This document shows positions 35,501 to 49,959 of a stretch of 64,000 bases of DNA, piece by piece. A model generated the notes under the pieces. The model was not told where the DNA came from. It worked only from the letters and a program-made list of their open reading frames with translations, and searched no databases. The DNA is from Antedon mediterranea (Eukaryota > Echinodermata > Crinoidea > Comatulida > Antedonidae). The stretch is from contig NC_092673.1 of assembly GCF_964355755.1 (NCBI RefSeq), positions 32,435,648 through 32,499,647 on the forward strand, given 5' to 3'. The position numbers and the translations under genes were made by a program. Numbering within the stretch: position 1 is the stretch's first letter; every line of letters begins with the position of its first letter.

Positions 35501-38500
35501 CTTCAACAGGCGGACTTGTTCTATCCTGGCAAATGTCTTCCAACGATGCATTAACCCGATTTGTAATGTCTACTTTTATCTCTATAGATGGAGTGTTTGG
35601 TATTTCTGATTTATCTATTCCTGATTGTCTAAGATTGTTAGCATCACTTTCTATTAAGAAGTTATCTGTGACATCCTTTAAAATATTTGAAGACACTTCT
35701 TCAACAAATGACATCGTCTCAGATTTCTTGGACGTTTCTACAGCCTCATTAATGACAGGGTCTGCTATTTCAGGATTGTTGTTATTTTTAGTAAACTTAT
35801 CATCCAAAGATAAATCACTGTCATCAGTTTCTGGTGCTGGAGTTCCTTCTTCCTCCTCTTTCAGAAGCTTCTCCAAATGTTCCTTTGCTACTGCTTCAAG
35901 AATATTTGGCTGGTCTGGTGCTGCTGCAGTTCTTTCAGCATAAACATCAAACGCTTCATCATCAAAGAAGTTTTGTTGTTCTGATGGCATTTGTACTCTC
36001 TCAAGACGGTTTCCACTCCAAACAAGTTCACTGAAGATGTTTTCGTCTGTTGCTTTTGAGGTTTTTAAAATTGATTTTTGAGTGGTAAATGAAACTTTGT
36101 CTTTGATTGGTTTTCGTCGATTTTTACCCTTTGTTAAAGCAGAATCAATCATGCCCGCAGCACCATCCATGAGTACATCACTGAAGCTAGATCTACTGTC
36201 ACCAGCTGATCTATCCAGAAGCTTTGAAAGAGTTTTCTTGTTTGGTGAATGGATTGACATATACTGCATCAGATTTTCTTCCATTTCTAAGTCTGTTGGG
36301 ATGGATATCTGGTCTAAAAATTGGTTGTATTCATTGCTGCTGCTGATGTTGTCACTCACATCACTTTGAACAATCTTGTCCAATTCGGAGAGCGAATCAT
36401 TGATTTCTGTTTGACTGTAAATAAATAAAATGCAGTTAATCTATTGACAATTATATACTTAAGTGGGTCTTTCAATACACAATAATTACATCTATTTCTG
36501 TGCACTTTATTGCAAAAGTAAAGGGTTACTCCGATGTCCTGGTCCATCTTAGCTGATGAGGACAGATGAATGAGTGCCATTTGGTGGCAGCTATAAGACA
36601 CGAAGGGACCCTTTGTGGAGAAGGAAGTTTCTGTAAGACTTTCCCACTACACCTGCTATAAGACACAGATTATTTCCCCAACATATAAACTAGATGTTTC
36701 ACTTACAAAGTAAATATATTGAAGTCATCCTGCCGGTCTTCGGACAAATTTGAAGCGATCGATGTCTGATGAACTGACTCTCTTGTTTCTGGTCGCTCGT
36801 TAAATACTTCGGGTGGAAGCATATCCAGAAGTTGCTGCTTGCGCATTTGCAACTGAAGTTGGGTTGGGCTTTGAAGCTTTCTTTCAGGTTGGATGCCAGC
36901 ACATTGATCTAATCTTGGTCCTGCTGGTGTGAATGCATGAAGTGGCTTAAGTCTGCAAAAACAAAACCGAGCACATACTACATTAGTTTGGATTATATAT
37001 ATCTTTTTAAGAAAATGGTTAGGAATTATTGTTAACCTTCTCATGTTAATATACAATAGAAACACACCTTGCTTTGCGTAATCGGCCACTGTGTTTATTT
37101 CTGACGACGTCTCTCTCAGCTGCTAATGATTTTGACACAACACTTATAGCATTTGCAGTTTGCATTTTTAAATCAAAGTCTGGTGCTGGAAATCTTTCCT
37201 ATAGTAAAAAACAAACAAATTTAAGCGAACAAAAATTCTAGTATGAATTGAGGTTTAACTTGCACTACAGTAGGATGAGTTCACATGGACAATAAAAGAG
37301 TGGTCTCATAGCGATCTTAAAATGCCTTTACTTGATAATGGGTCTTTATTTAGAGGTAAACCTGTATAATACATACTGGTAATGGTTCTGAACTATCTGC
37401 ATGCTTGAATGGATAGTGAACTTGTTGGTTAGGGTAGACACAGGATGACTGAATTGCAGTGGCAGATGGCACTAGTCTTGGTTTCCTGTCAGGAGTGTTA
37501 GAAGATGGCCAAAACTTGTTACCCATTGACCAAAGGTTTGGTGGACCAGTGATAAAGCTTGGATTCCTGATGAAACAACGAAAGAGCGTTTATTATATTG
37601 TACATACTGTAGTTACATTTTCTCTGTTTTTCCCAAACATTACATTGTTCGGTACAACAAGTAAAACATATCCAAACATCATTACAAAATTGACTTGGTT
37701 TTGTTTGTTACTTTCTCAAGGTTTATTACTTAACTAACCAAAACTAAATTGAACAGAAAATGGATTTTAACAGAATTGTTAAACACACAACTTTTGAACA
37801 TAGAACTGTTAAACACAGAACTGCTGAACACAGAACTAACTTTTGAACACAGAGCTGTTGAACTTAGAACTGTTGAACACAGAACTGTTGAACACAGAGC
37901 TGTTAAACACAGAACTTTTAAACACAGAGCTGTTGAACACAGAACTGTTTGAATAACAGCAAGACATTGACAGTACCAAATGAGACATAATGAACAAAAT
38001 GTAATCAAGAAAAAAAATTAGTGGATTGGTTGTCATGTGTAATTATTTAAAAAGGAACAGTAACAACAAAACAACAAACACAGACATCTTTTCCTTAAAG
38101 AAGATGTAATTGGTTATATGATATGTTCAGGCTCTGCTAAGTTAGTGCATGCTCTAAATAGTGAATTAATGAGGTACATTCATTTAATCAAAAGAAACAA
38201 TTATGAGATATTATGTTAAACGGTTTTCAAGCAATTTCTAAAGTTTAGTAATATTACACAGACTAACGAATTATAAACATAATTTACAGTAGTAGGATTG
38301 GGAAATATCAGAACTTATCCGCAGTACTGGAAAAAGCTAAGAAAGTTACATGCACAGTTAGCTGAGATACATGTTGGTACACAAATCCCCTAATTTAATG
38401 TATGTACTGTTAGCTATAAAGCTTTGTCTACACTATCAAACTAGTGTGATATGATGTCATTGTGTCCATATCAGAGCACATCACATTTTTTGTCAGTGTT

Positions 38501-41410
38501 AGTGAGACAGAGCTCTTAAAGTTAAAGATGTATTGTCCCTTGAAACACAAAAAAATGACGGTCAAAATATTCTAAATTTAAAATGGCCATATCAAAGTAA
38601 TATTAAAGTTATTCACTTTAAGTCGAAAATTTGAGGCAAAAACAACAAGTTTACGTAATTAACAGTTAAATTAATTTGATTACATTTCATCTGGAAAATC
38701 TCACGAGCGAAAGTAAACAAAGATTTCAAACCACGAGTAAGCATTATGCATGATGCTAATCAGGATTGTTTACAACTCGTTGCGGGTGAGAAGGTGTTTT
38801 CACACAGATGGTGAGGAAGTTTTATGATTATACATACAGAGTAGTCAAACAAGCGCGTTGCATTATGAATATGTTTTGATCGAAAACTTTGACTGGAAGT
38901 CAAAGTTATTTTTTGAACCAAAAAACGTCCGTATTTCGGTTAAATTATTTTTTTTTCAACTCATTTTTGGTGAAAGTTAATAACTATCATGATACTTCAA
39001 AATGACAAACTTTGTTTCGAAATATTAAACAAAATTTTTTTTTGGAATTACTCAAAGGAACAATACATCTTTAAGTATTACAGATTAGTACTATAGATGT
39101 TGTGACAGATTTTATTTCCCATTTCTGCCACAGTTACCAAATTATGAAATTGAAACTAGTTGACTGTGAATATGCCAGCCCCATATTGGTTTTTTGTGCA
39201 AATAAACTTTCCTTAGTAAAGTAGTGATCTGTTAATAATACAATAAAAATATAAAATACATTGTTACATATAATGTTATCACATGCATATTTTTTAGTAT
39301 TGCTACAGTAATATTCTATTTTCACAAACGACATTTGATAACGACACCACAGTAGTTTTAGTACCATGTTAATAAATAAATACACTGCAAACCCAGAGTT
39401 AGAACAGAATCTTGACAAGAGCTTAAACTGACTGATTCATCCAATTTCCACGGTTACCACCATGTGGTCGTCCGCTCCTGGTAGACCTGTAGGTGAATGA
39501 TGAATTAACGAATGAAGTGCTAATTTTAAATTTGATCAGCCAGCTTATTATAATGCGTTATCAACAATACGACTATTTCTACTGTCTGTATGTACAGAGT
39601 ATTGACAGTGTGCTTGATCAATAGCCCATCAAGAGCAGTTGTTCACATGAAGGCCTAATTTGCAAGCTTACGACCAATTTTAACCTTGAGTTGTTTGCAC
39701 ATGCAATTAAAATCTATTGGAAAAAGATGAAAATTAACCAAATTTCCACACACACACTTTGGGAGGAACTGAAAGATAAGAACCACAATATAATTTTACA
39801 ACCCAATAAGAAAGAAATCAAATAATATAACAAACACTACAAAACACAAACAGCAATTTATGTCATTCTAATTCATTGTACATGTCATGCAAAACCTCAT
39901 AAAAGTGCAAGGTATAGTGGGCTTACAGTGTATACCAATGAAAAGAAGGAAGTCGAGGTGCAAATTTTTCCTGTAAATTGCCTCCATATTCATGGAGAAG
40001 ATTGGGCTTACAAGCATCATCGGACAAGCATGAAAATGGTGCTAAGAAAAATTAAGTTATTGATACCGTACACCATTACACAACATAATGCAAGTTGCCA
40101 AAACTTTTCCCTGATAAATGAAGCGCTTTGGCGAGTATAAGTGAATCTTAATAACCATTTTCCCCTTCACTAATTAATTGGTGGGTAGAAAAACAATTAA
40201 CATCTTCGTACTTATGGGTGTAAAATGAATAGAAGTCGAATGGAGTTGTCCTCGATGAACATCTAGATGCGAGCTTTGGTGTGCGTGAGCGCCGTAGTTG
40301 ACTGGATTGGTTTCTAGACATTGTTTGCTCCATCCTCATTGGTCGGGCAGATGTGTGATGACTGCTGGCTGGCGATTCTTGAGGGTCTAAATCTGAGAAA
40401 TAATTATTGTAAAGGTGATAAATTTAACCCTTTCACTGCATGTACCTGCATTACACCATTTAGTCTTTCATATTTTGTTCTTAAATAAATATTACAAACA
40501 TAGGTGGGACTAATGCTACACAGTGAAAGGGTTAATATAAATCAGATTTGATATTGGTTTTAAACAACCACGTGTACTCAGACGTAACGCAAAGACGTAA
40601 GTACAATGCAAGTAATTTGACCAATCATGATGCGATGGATCATAAATCATTCATGTCACACATGTTCAAACTATGTTGCTGCTTATTTTAGTGGTCACAA
40701 ATCTTTAAACTTGGAATTATAGGAAAAGAAAAGAGTACTGGCAATTAAAATGTGTGTTTAATGGTTTAAGATTTTTGTGATGGTAAGAATGACAAACTTG
40801 TGCTTGTTCACATGATTAACTATTATTAGCATCTTCCGTGTTTATACTTACCGACGACAATTTTATCTGGTGACACGGTATTGACACTAAGAAATGGTGA
40901 TGCCTATTAAAGAAAAATATTTTAGAAACAGAAAGCAAAAACAAATTTAAATTGAAAAAACTCTTTATTTCTAGCCGACGTGATATATTGACACTACAGT
41001 TTTATATGTACTTGTCAGTACAGGTTTTAAGCACACACAGATGGGTCCACTAATCTAAAGCAGCATGATTCAATACAATTAATATAACTTTTTTTTACCT
41101 CCCAAGGTCGTCGACGCCTGGCCCTTGAACGAATAACTGTTCTGTCTTCATTCTGAAAGGTGTCTTCATTCGACTGAATATCTTGTTCTTTCACTGGAGG
41201 TCTTGGTTGTAAGACAGCTTTCCTACTGCTAGGCCTAAGGTTAGACCGATGCCCACCCGAATTCACCCGCTTCCTGGAGGGGGAAGACCTACCATTGCTG
41301 CGTTGCGATTTCTTGCGACTGGGCCTAACTGGTGATACCTCTTTCCAAGAAACTTTATTAACACTTACACCTGACCCAGAGTATGTTGGGATATCCTGAA
41401 CGGCAGCCAT
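26561..41410 (-). CDS. Large acidic protein with C-terminal gamma-glutamylcyclotransferase-like domain
   Basis: Fifteen exons on the minus strand: 41099-41410, 40852-40903, 40202-40392, 39458-39486, 37377-37566, 37068-37198, 36707-36952, 33513-36414, 33361-33401, 30690-30746, 30182-30304, 29636-29718, 27385-27512, 27079-27202, 26561-26664. Phases agree throughout and total 1570 residues; the donor at 40201 is weak. The N terminus is basic (SRKKSQRSNGRSSPSRKR). The 2.9 kb exon is acidic, rich in Asn, Ser and Glu, with tandem NNxxxDSN units, a Gly/Asp-rich run and a CGICGLDEDTCVC cysteine motif. The last six exons encode a cyclotransferase-like fold: YYFSYGENMNKNR, RLWGLLFGFQIKFNKKG, VEGCVYLITKEELKTLDKF, FPVWMIN, LTSEYSVQQCLRGSELLTP. 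The usual glutamate after LDxx is isoleucine (LDKFIGYP) and the YGSN loop reads YGEN, so catalysis is doubtful. I do not recognise an orthologue for the long N-terminal part. Confidence 0.8.
26863..27017. mobile_element. MITE with CACCTGTTC terminal repeats
   Basis: Inverted arms GGTTTTTCACACCTGTTCCG and CAGAACAGGTGGAAAGACCC, with inner arms CCGGCAAATCAAATC and GATTTGATTTGCCGG and ACATCAAT against ATTGATGT. It lies in the last intron of the cyclotransferase-like gene (26665-27078). Open frames cross it on both strands because of the palindrome, but they are not genes. Confidence 0.65.
27781..29367 (+). CDS. Reverse transcriptase part of LINE ORF2, N-terminally truncated
   Basis: An uninterrupted frame of about 528 codons, without a genuine start because the element is 5'-truncated. 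Motifs in order: KKATGTDEIPAKL (domain 0), NYRPISVLPILSKIIER, LMLDL-type motif A with LDLKKAFDTVNH (28276), GIPQGSILGPLLF (motif B), YADD at 28540-28551 (motif C, catalytic aspartates), LSLNIKKTEYMI, HLGVIIDENLKWHKQ, and a C-terminal QNRAAKIIT segment. The endonuclease domain is absent. Absence of stops and frameshifts suggests a young insertion. It belongs to the CR1/L2/Jockey side of the non-LTR elements. It is not a host gene. Confidence 0.88.
   Translation, partial: CLYHVNYEYPNQGEDKINFTLVDEEYVYKQILSLSDKKATGTDEIPAKLIKLAINSIVQPITFLINLSLRTSDFPSKWKNARICPIFKNGDRSEPSNYRPISVLPILSKIIERAVFDQLYPQINPKLYNQQSGFRPNYSTSSALINITEDWIDSIENGKYIGLIMLDLKKAFDTVNHQILIKKLHNFNFANHVIKWFENYLTNRTHITNINNVDSVKSNSVCGIPQGSILGPLLFIMYINDLPNSVSHVNVSMYADDTALYYASKDIHDIISKVNTDLKHVQLWLASNKLSLNIKKTEYMILGTHQKLNELINMDININIDGTKLEKVNNCKHLGVIIDENLKWHKQIDQVKNKVISGLYYLKKCSNIFPQNIQSLMYKSIIAHHFDYCNVVWGRCNQTLKYKLQVLQNRAAKIITHTSRYDSSSQALKDLNWPNLEEKQYYNEAVTMYKIMNNLTPSYLRNRFYERKQTYNTRSKDILSLHKANTEYKKKSFSYSGAKLWNSLNAINSNAITAPNIHIFKKMINDQR
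27781..29570 (+). mobile_element. 5'-truncated non-LTR retrotransposon (CR1/Jockey type)
   Basis: It lies antisense in the intron between exons 29636-29718 and 27385-27512 of the cyclotransferase-like gene. The left edge falls after an A-run near 27780, where the reading frame is already inside the protein, so the 5' part including the endonuclease is missing. The right end runs through a TTTG/TTG-rich 3' region to an AATAAAGTTGTTATTATTAT tail, a short simple-repeat 3' end typical of CR1-like elements rather than poly-A. Target duplication was not identified. Confidence 0.8.
30590..30635. repeat. TTTA/TTTATT microsatellite
   Basis: Repeated TTTATTTATTTTATTTATT words in an intron of the cyclotransferase-like gene. 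Confidence 0.7.
30747..33360. other. 2.6 kb intron of the cyclotransferase-like gene
   Basis: AT-rich sequence between exons 33361-33401 and 30690-30746. I see no exon with matching phases, no mobile element and no structured repeat in it. Confidence 0.5.
37781..37952. repeat. 15-bp minisatellite in an intron
   Basis: About eleven imperfect units of CTGTTGAACACAGAA, with variants AAACACAGAG and a CTAACTTTT interruption. As 15 is divisible by 3, it gives open frames on both strands with five-residue repeats; these are not genes. Confidence 0.8.
38417..38516. mobile_element. MITE of the 5.4 kb transposon family, copy 3
   Basis: Ends TAAAGCTTTGTCTACACTAT and AGTGAGACAGAGCTCTTAA, with the inner words GTGATATGATGTCAT and TGTCCATAT. 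It is shorter than the other copies. Confidence 0.65.
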
Positions 41411-42452
41411 TGTATTTTACGGTTTGATTTTTAGATTAATATTCATTATTATATTGTCTGGAATGTTTTTTTGTCTTTTTCTAAAACCAGACACAAACAA
41501 ACTCAGGCATGACAAACTTTACTAAGCAATCAATCAACAAGTTAAAGAGAAGTGCATGCTTGAATAACGATGTCAGACGTGCTTAATATCAATACGCATT
41601 ATTATACTGTAATGATAAATTAAAATAACAAAGTAGAAATAAGGATATATATAAACAATTCTATTTAAGATTTTATAAAATTAGGTAGGCCTATAAGACA
41701 ATAGTATTTCTATTAATAAAAATTGCTAGAAAAACAACATTCACTTACGTATTGAAATCTACTTTATTTCGGTTTAAGCGGATGCTTAGTTTGTCTTGTG
41801 TTGTAAACCGGTCGGTACGGTAACTAAGTACTCTGTACTCAACGCCAAACAAATACATTTACTACAGGGGGCGCTATAACACTTTTCATATACATCATAC
41901 GCGCGCCAGTTGAATTTTTCATGATTTAAATAATAGTTATAGCCATTTCAGGTTTGTTTCAAATGAAAATTTAAATTAAAAGTTCAAGCTATTGACAAAA
42001 ATTATTCGTTTTTGGACAAATTATTATTATAAATATTGACTCTGCTGTATGGAGAATAATTTTCTCATAAGGGCTAGCGGATACTTTTAATCTTTAATAA
42101 CAAATCATCGACGACGGTGATATGATGATGATGATGATGATTACAATGCAATAACGGATCTAACACATCACAATCTCATCATCTAAATCTGACAAATATG
42201 AATAACGAATGGGTAACCAAAAAAAGACAAATGATTTACTTTAATTTGATTTATTCAAATTGAATCATTAAAATATCGATCAATAGGCATATAGGCCTAC
42301 TGTAAAATACCCAACCCTTTTCTGACGAGATGAGTTACGAAATAACAATATTATTATTGTTGCGGACAACGATTTCATAATAGTATTCAAGTATTTTCAA
42401 TATATTGTCTTAGGCCTGGTCTCAACCCATTTTGCAATCTTCTCATCGGCCC
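41411..42452. other. Region upstream of the cyclotransferase-like gene, then GST gene 1 tail
   Basis: On the minus strand a good donor (TTTCAATAC then GTAAGTG) at about 41748-41749 suggests a 5' untranslated exon from about 41750 to 41850, spliced to just before the ATG at 41410. The DNA around 41780-41910 is slightly GC-richer, as in a promoter. A short GAT microsatellite lies near 42123-42141. No coding sequence seen. Confidence 0.45.
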
Positions 42453-42830
42453 CTACACGCTCCAGCAAGGCATTAGTAGGGGATATTTATCAAGGACATT
42501 TGGCTCCACAGCTTTTACATTATCTGCAAATGTGGTGAAAAATGCGATGTCGGCCAATGTTAACTGTAATGAAAAATAAATGATCAATATTACAGTTATG
42601 AAATGGCGCTAATTACTCTAAGTTATGCGTGATTGATTTCAGAATAACGTAATGTATAGCGGTATAAATACGTAGCAAGCTGGGTACGCATTTTTATTGC
42701 TGGTAAACGGTAAATTGGTGAATGTTATGCACTTAATTGTAACAGACATTGGTATAAATAAATTAATCTAACTTATGTTGTTACTTTGTACTTGTGCGTG
42801 AGAATTATGTAAGTTTGTGCGCATAGAGCT

Positions 42831-43366
42831 GTACCTCTATGGTTTGTGCGCATAGAGATAATACCTCTATGGTTTGTGCGCATGTATGTAATATCTCTAT
42901 GGTTTGTGCGCATAGAAATAATACCGCTATGGTTTGTTCGCATAGAGATAGTACCTCTCTATGGTTTGTGCGCAAAGAGATAGTACCTCTATGGTTTGTG
43001 TGCATAGAGATAATACCTCTATGGTTTGTGCGCATAGAGATAATACCGCTATGGTTTGTTCGCATAGAGATAGTACCTCTCTATGGTTTGTTCGCATAGA
43101 GATAGTACCTCTATGGCTTGTTCGCAAAGAGATAGTACCTCTATGGTTTGTGTGCATAGAGATAATACCTCTATGGTTTGTGCGCATTGAGATAGTACCA
43201 CTATGGTTTGTTCGCATAGAGATAGTACCTCTCTATGGTTTGTTCGCATAGAGATAGTACCTCTATGGCTTGTTCGCAGAGAGATAATACCTCTATGGTT
43301 TGTGTGCATAGAGATAATCTCTATGGTTTATGCGCATTGAGATAGTACCACTATGGTTTGCGCTCT
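42831..43366. repeat. 30-bp minisatellite (about 18 copies) in the last intron of GST 1
   Basis: Units near CGCATAGAGATAATACCTCT then ATGGTTTGTG, 28 to 32 bases each, internally palindromic (ATAGAG against CTCTAT). Variants are ordered in blocks of about five units that repeat, so there is a higher-order structure. Because 30 is divisible by 3 the array is open in several frames and gives repetitive peptides; these are not genes. It is not a CRISPR: there are no unique spacers and the host is a eukaryote. Confidence 0.9.
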
Positions 43367-43814
43367 TTTTATCGGATCTGAGAATTAAAAAGAGGCTCTT
43401 CGTATTCCCTAAGTATCACCGAGTCATTGAGCGAATACCAGATTCTTCATAAATAAGCATCCCTATTCAATCAGATATTATGACTATAAAAGCCCCCGTG
43501 GTCCGTAGCTGCTGATATAAAAGAGACCAGTAATTCCAATTTGTTTGGAATGACAATCCAACAATGATACTGCATTATTATCCTTCCAAGAGTTTTCCAT
43601 CATAAACCCATACACACACAAAAAAAAACACAACTTACACCTTTTCCAACTAAGTAGCCATTGCCGCCATTGTTTTGTTTTAAACTCGCTTCCATGGCAT
43701 CACCGTAGATTTCAACTTTATCCAAAACGTTTTTCAATGTTTCTGCCTAAACAAAATAATTATTTATATTTGTATCTTGAAAGATGTATTACCCCAAAAA
43801 CATGATTAATGATT

Positions 43815-44033
43815 GGGTAGAGCCTAGCACCTTCGGACTAATAGTGTTAGTCAGGATCGATTGTCAGACAATCGGGCCAATGGACGATCGGGCTAATTCC
43901 AACTCGTTTTACAGAATGGGCAGAGCCTAGCCCCTTCGGACATATCATACAGATGTAAGGTGTCAGGATCGATTTTCAGACAATCGGGCCCATCGACGAT
44001 CGGGCCAATTATTCCTCCTGGGCAGAGCCTAGT
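43815..44033. repeat. 103-bp tandem duplication in an intron of GST 1
   Basis: Two full units and a start of a third, each with GGGCAGAGCCTAGC, CCTTCGGAC, TCAGGATCGATT and AGACAATCGGGCC, then ACGATCGGGC. CAGACAATCG and CGATTGTC pair within a unit. Confidence 0.75.
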
Positions 44034-46046
44034 GTGCAAATATATATAGCAAAATAGTGTTTGTGATAGCATCAAGTTCCAGATGGTCCTCTTACCTTTG
44101 CGTCCTCCTTTGCTAACAGATACTTATAGAACAAATCCATAATATCAGTTAAAGCATTGGTTATAGTGTCAACCTGTGTGTTTTCCTTATTGTCTTTACC
44201 ATATAGATCTAAATTAGTAACATATAATGTAAGAAAAGACAAAATCATGTTATTAACCAAAACCGATGTTTAAATATTCGTAATCAATGTCGATCAATGA
44301 AAGTTGAAAATCGTTCGTTAATATTTTGTTACACTTATGACGAAAATAATCACTCATCATCAATGTCAACATTACTCCGCTGATCGTCATTATCTTCAAC
44401 AATTCCTTCACCATCAGTATAAAATGTATAATGTGATGTAGCATAAAACACATGTCTTACTAAATTCACGGGCTAAGTAATTTGCGATAGCAGCTGACAT
44501 CGATATAGATGTTCCATCAGAGAGTGTCAGGAACGGTAATACTCCGAATGGCGTACCTTATAAATAAAATAATAAATATATTGCGTCAATAATCATTGAT
44601 TAAAAAGGTGTGATGTTATCTAAGTAGTATTATAAAACGTTCTTCCTACTTTTGGACGCAACGCAATGACGTAACTGCATTTCAAGTATTTTGCTGTGTT
44701 GTATCAGTGGGAACCAAGTTTAAAACTAAAAATGCGCTCAAATTATAACCGCAGGAAAAAATGTTTTAATAGAGTAAATGTTTTGAAAAGGGAATTTCAG
44801 ACACGCTGGCCTTCTTTGTATAACTTTTTAAGTGAGTCTAATGTAAACGTTGATATTTTTTTCAATAGTTATTCTTTTTTAAATAATCGTGCTCAATAGG
44901 CTAATTTTTTACTATTTACTTATTTATTCAAGTTTGCCTCATATAGAGTATTTATTGTATCTGTTATCTGTTTCATACCTTTAACTGGCAACTTTCGTTG
45001 CTGTTGGGTTTGATGAAATAAAATAAATAAATGATATTAAAATATGTTACTTTCTAAAAAAATAATATTAGGCCTAGCTATTATGCTTTTAAAACAACCG
45101 CTTTTCTGCTATTTTTTCCGAGTGTAACAAAGACGATTCTATCGTTAGTAAAATACAAAACAGATTAAGAAAATTGTCAGTTTATTGTGATTTTTGTAAT
45201 TGTTGCCACTGAAGTGACATGGCGTTAACATCAAACGTCTGGGTCATGTAATTTTGTTTGAATTTGCTTATCCTTGCCTCCTTATATATTTCCGCCTCAC
45301 TTGTTTTTGTTACCTATGTTTAAATGTATTTCGATTCGATTGGTGGCTAAATAAAGAAAGAATGAATGAATGTTGAGATGGTTCATCTAGATAAATAATA
45401 ATGAGACGATCGTGCGATTACACTAGACCAATTTACCTTAGTAGGACTACTAGTATAATACTCTGGCATAGGCCTACGCCTATCATTTTTGTCGGAATTT
45501 ATTCTACAAGAAAAAGTAGTAAAAATGATAGTAAAATAATAAGGTAAATGTCATTGTCATAACAAAGCCTAGATTAACAAGGTCAGTGTCACCCACTACT
45601 ATTGTTTCCTTTTAGAATGTTTTTGTGGTACAAGGCTACAAACAACCATAGGAAATAATTCTTGATTCGCTGTAATCCACCAGTCAGTCATTCTTAAGAA
45701 AATTAAATAAACTCAGTATGATCACATTTAGCATAATGGGTGTAGATGAGGGTTTAGAATGGAATTTGAGGGCTAAACTTTGAAACTTGCGACACGTACA
45801 GCAGACACCCGGATAACCATGGGAGTGGTGGTCAGAAATGTATAATTTCAATTACATATAAAATTACCACTACAGTATGCTTAATAATTGAGGCCATGGA
45901 GGGCCCATAATAAATCCAGAGCAAAAAGCCTACCATACATGTCCGATTAATTGTATATCATTTTAACTTAGGCCCTATTTGCTACAAATCAGTATTTATT
46001 TTAATTGAGCAAAATTCACATTTATCATCTTGCCGACCTTAGATTA

Positions 46047-46211
<165 letters not shown>

Positions 46212-46284
46212 TCAGTTGCTAATTAACAACGGTAGTGAATGGTACAATGATTGCAACAACTGAATAGACTTGGCCAGCACAGAT

Positions 46285-46292
46285 CTATATAG
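46285..46292 (-). promoter_or_regulatory. TATA-like box of GST 1
   Basis: CTATATAG about 83 bases before the ATG, inside an inverted repeat GCACAGAT ... ATCTGTGC. The adjacent TTGGCCAGCACA is shared in similar form with the promoters of GST 2 (TTGGCCAACACA) and GST 3 (TTGGCAAACACA). Confidence 0.5.
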
Positions 46293-46461
46293 TAATCTGT
46301 GCGCGAACAATAAATGACGTAGCGTTTTGGAAGATTCCCGGATGTTATCGATTTTAATGATTATAGAATATATTAAATAAATAAGGTAACGTTACGAAAT
46401 AATATTATATTATTAAACACATAATATGACGATATTATAATAATATAATAATTCAAGGATT

Positions 46462-49959
<3,498 letters not shown>

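Larger units (their letters stand above)
37567..39457. other. 1.9 kb intron of the cyclotransferase-like gene
   Basis: It contains a 15-bp minisatellite (37781-37952) and a MITE (38417-38516). The rest is AT-rich with no recognised feature. Confidence 0.55.

Noticed and set aside
35017-35943. 308-codon plus-strand frame
   Set aside because: It is antisense to the acidic exon of the cyclotransferase-like gene, whose frame is supported by spliced neighbours; its repeats mirror those of the real protein.
37749-38008. Repetitive open frames on both strands
   Set aside because: They are translations of a 15-bp intronic minisatellite.
42805-43309. Repeat array resembling CRISPR, and several repetitive open frames on both strands
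   Set aside because: Units abut one another without unique spacers, and the host is a eukaryote; the frames are open only because the unit is 30 bases long.
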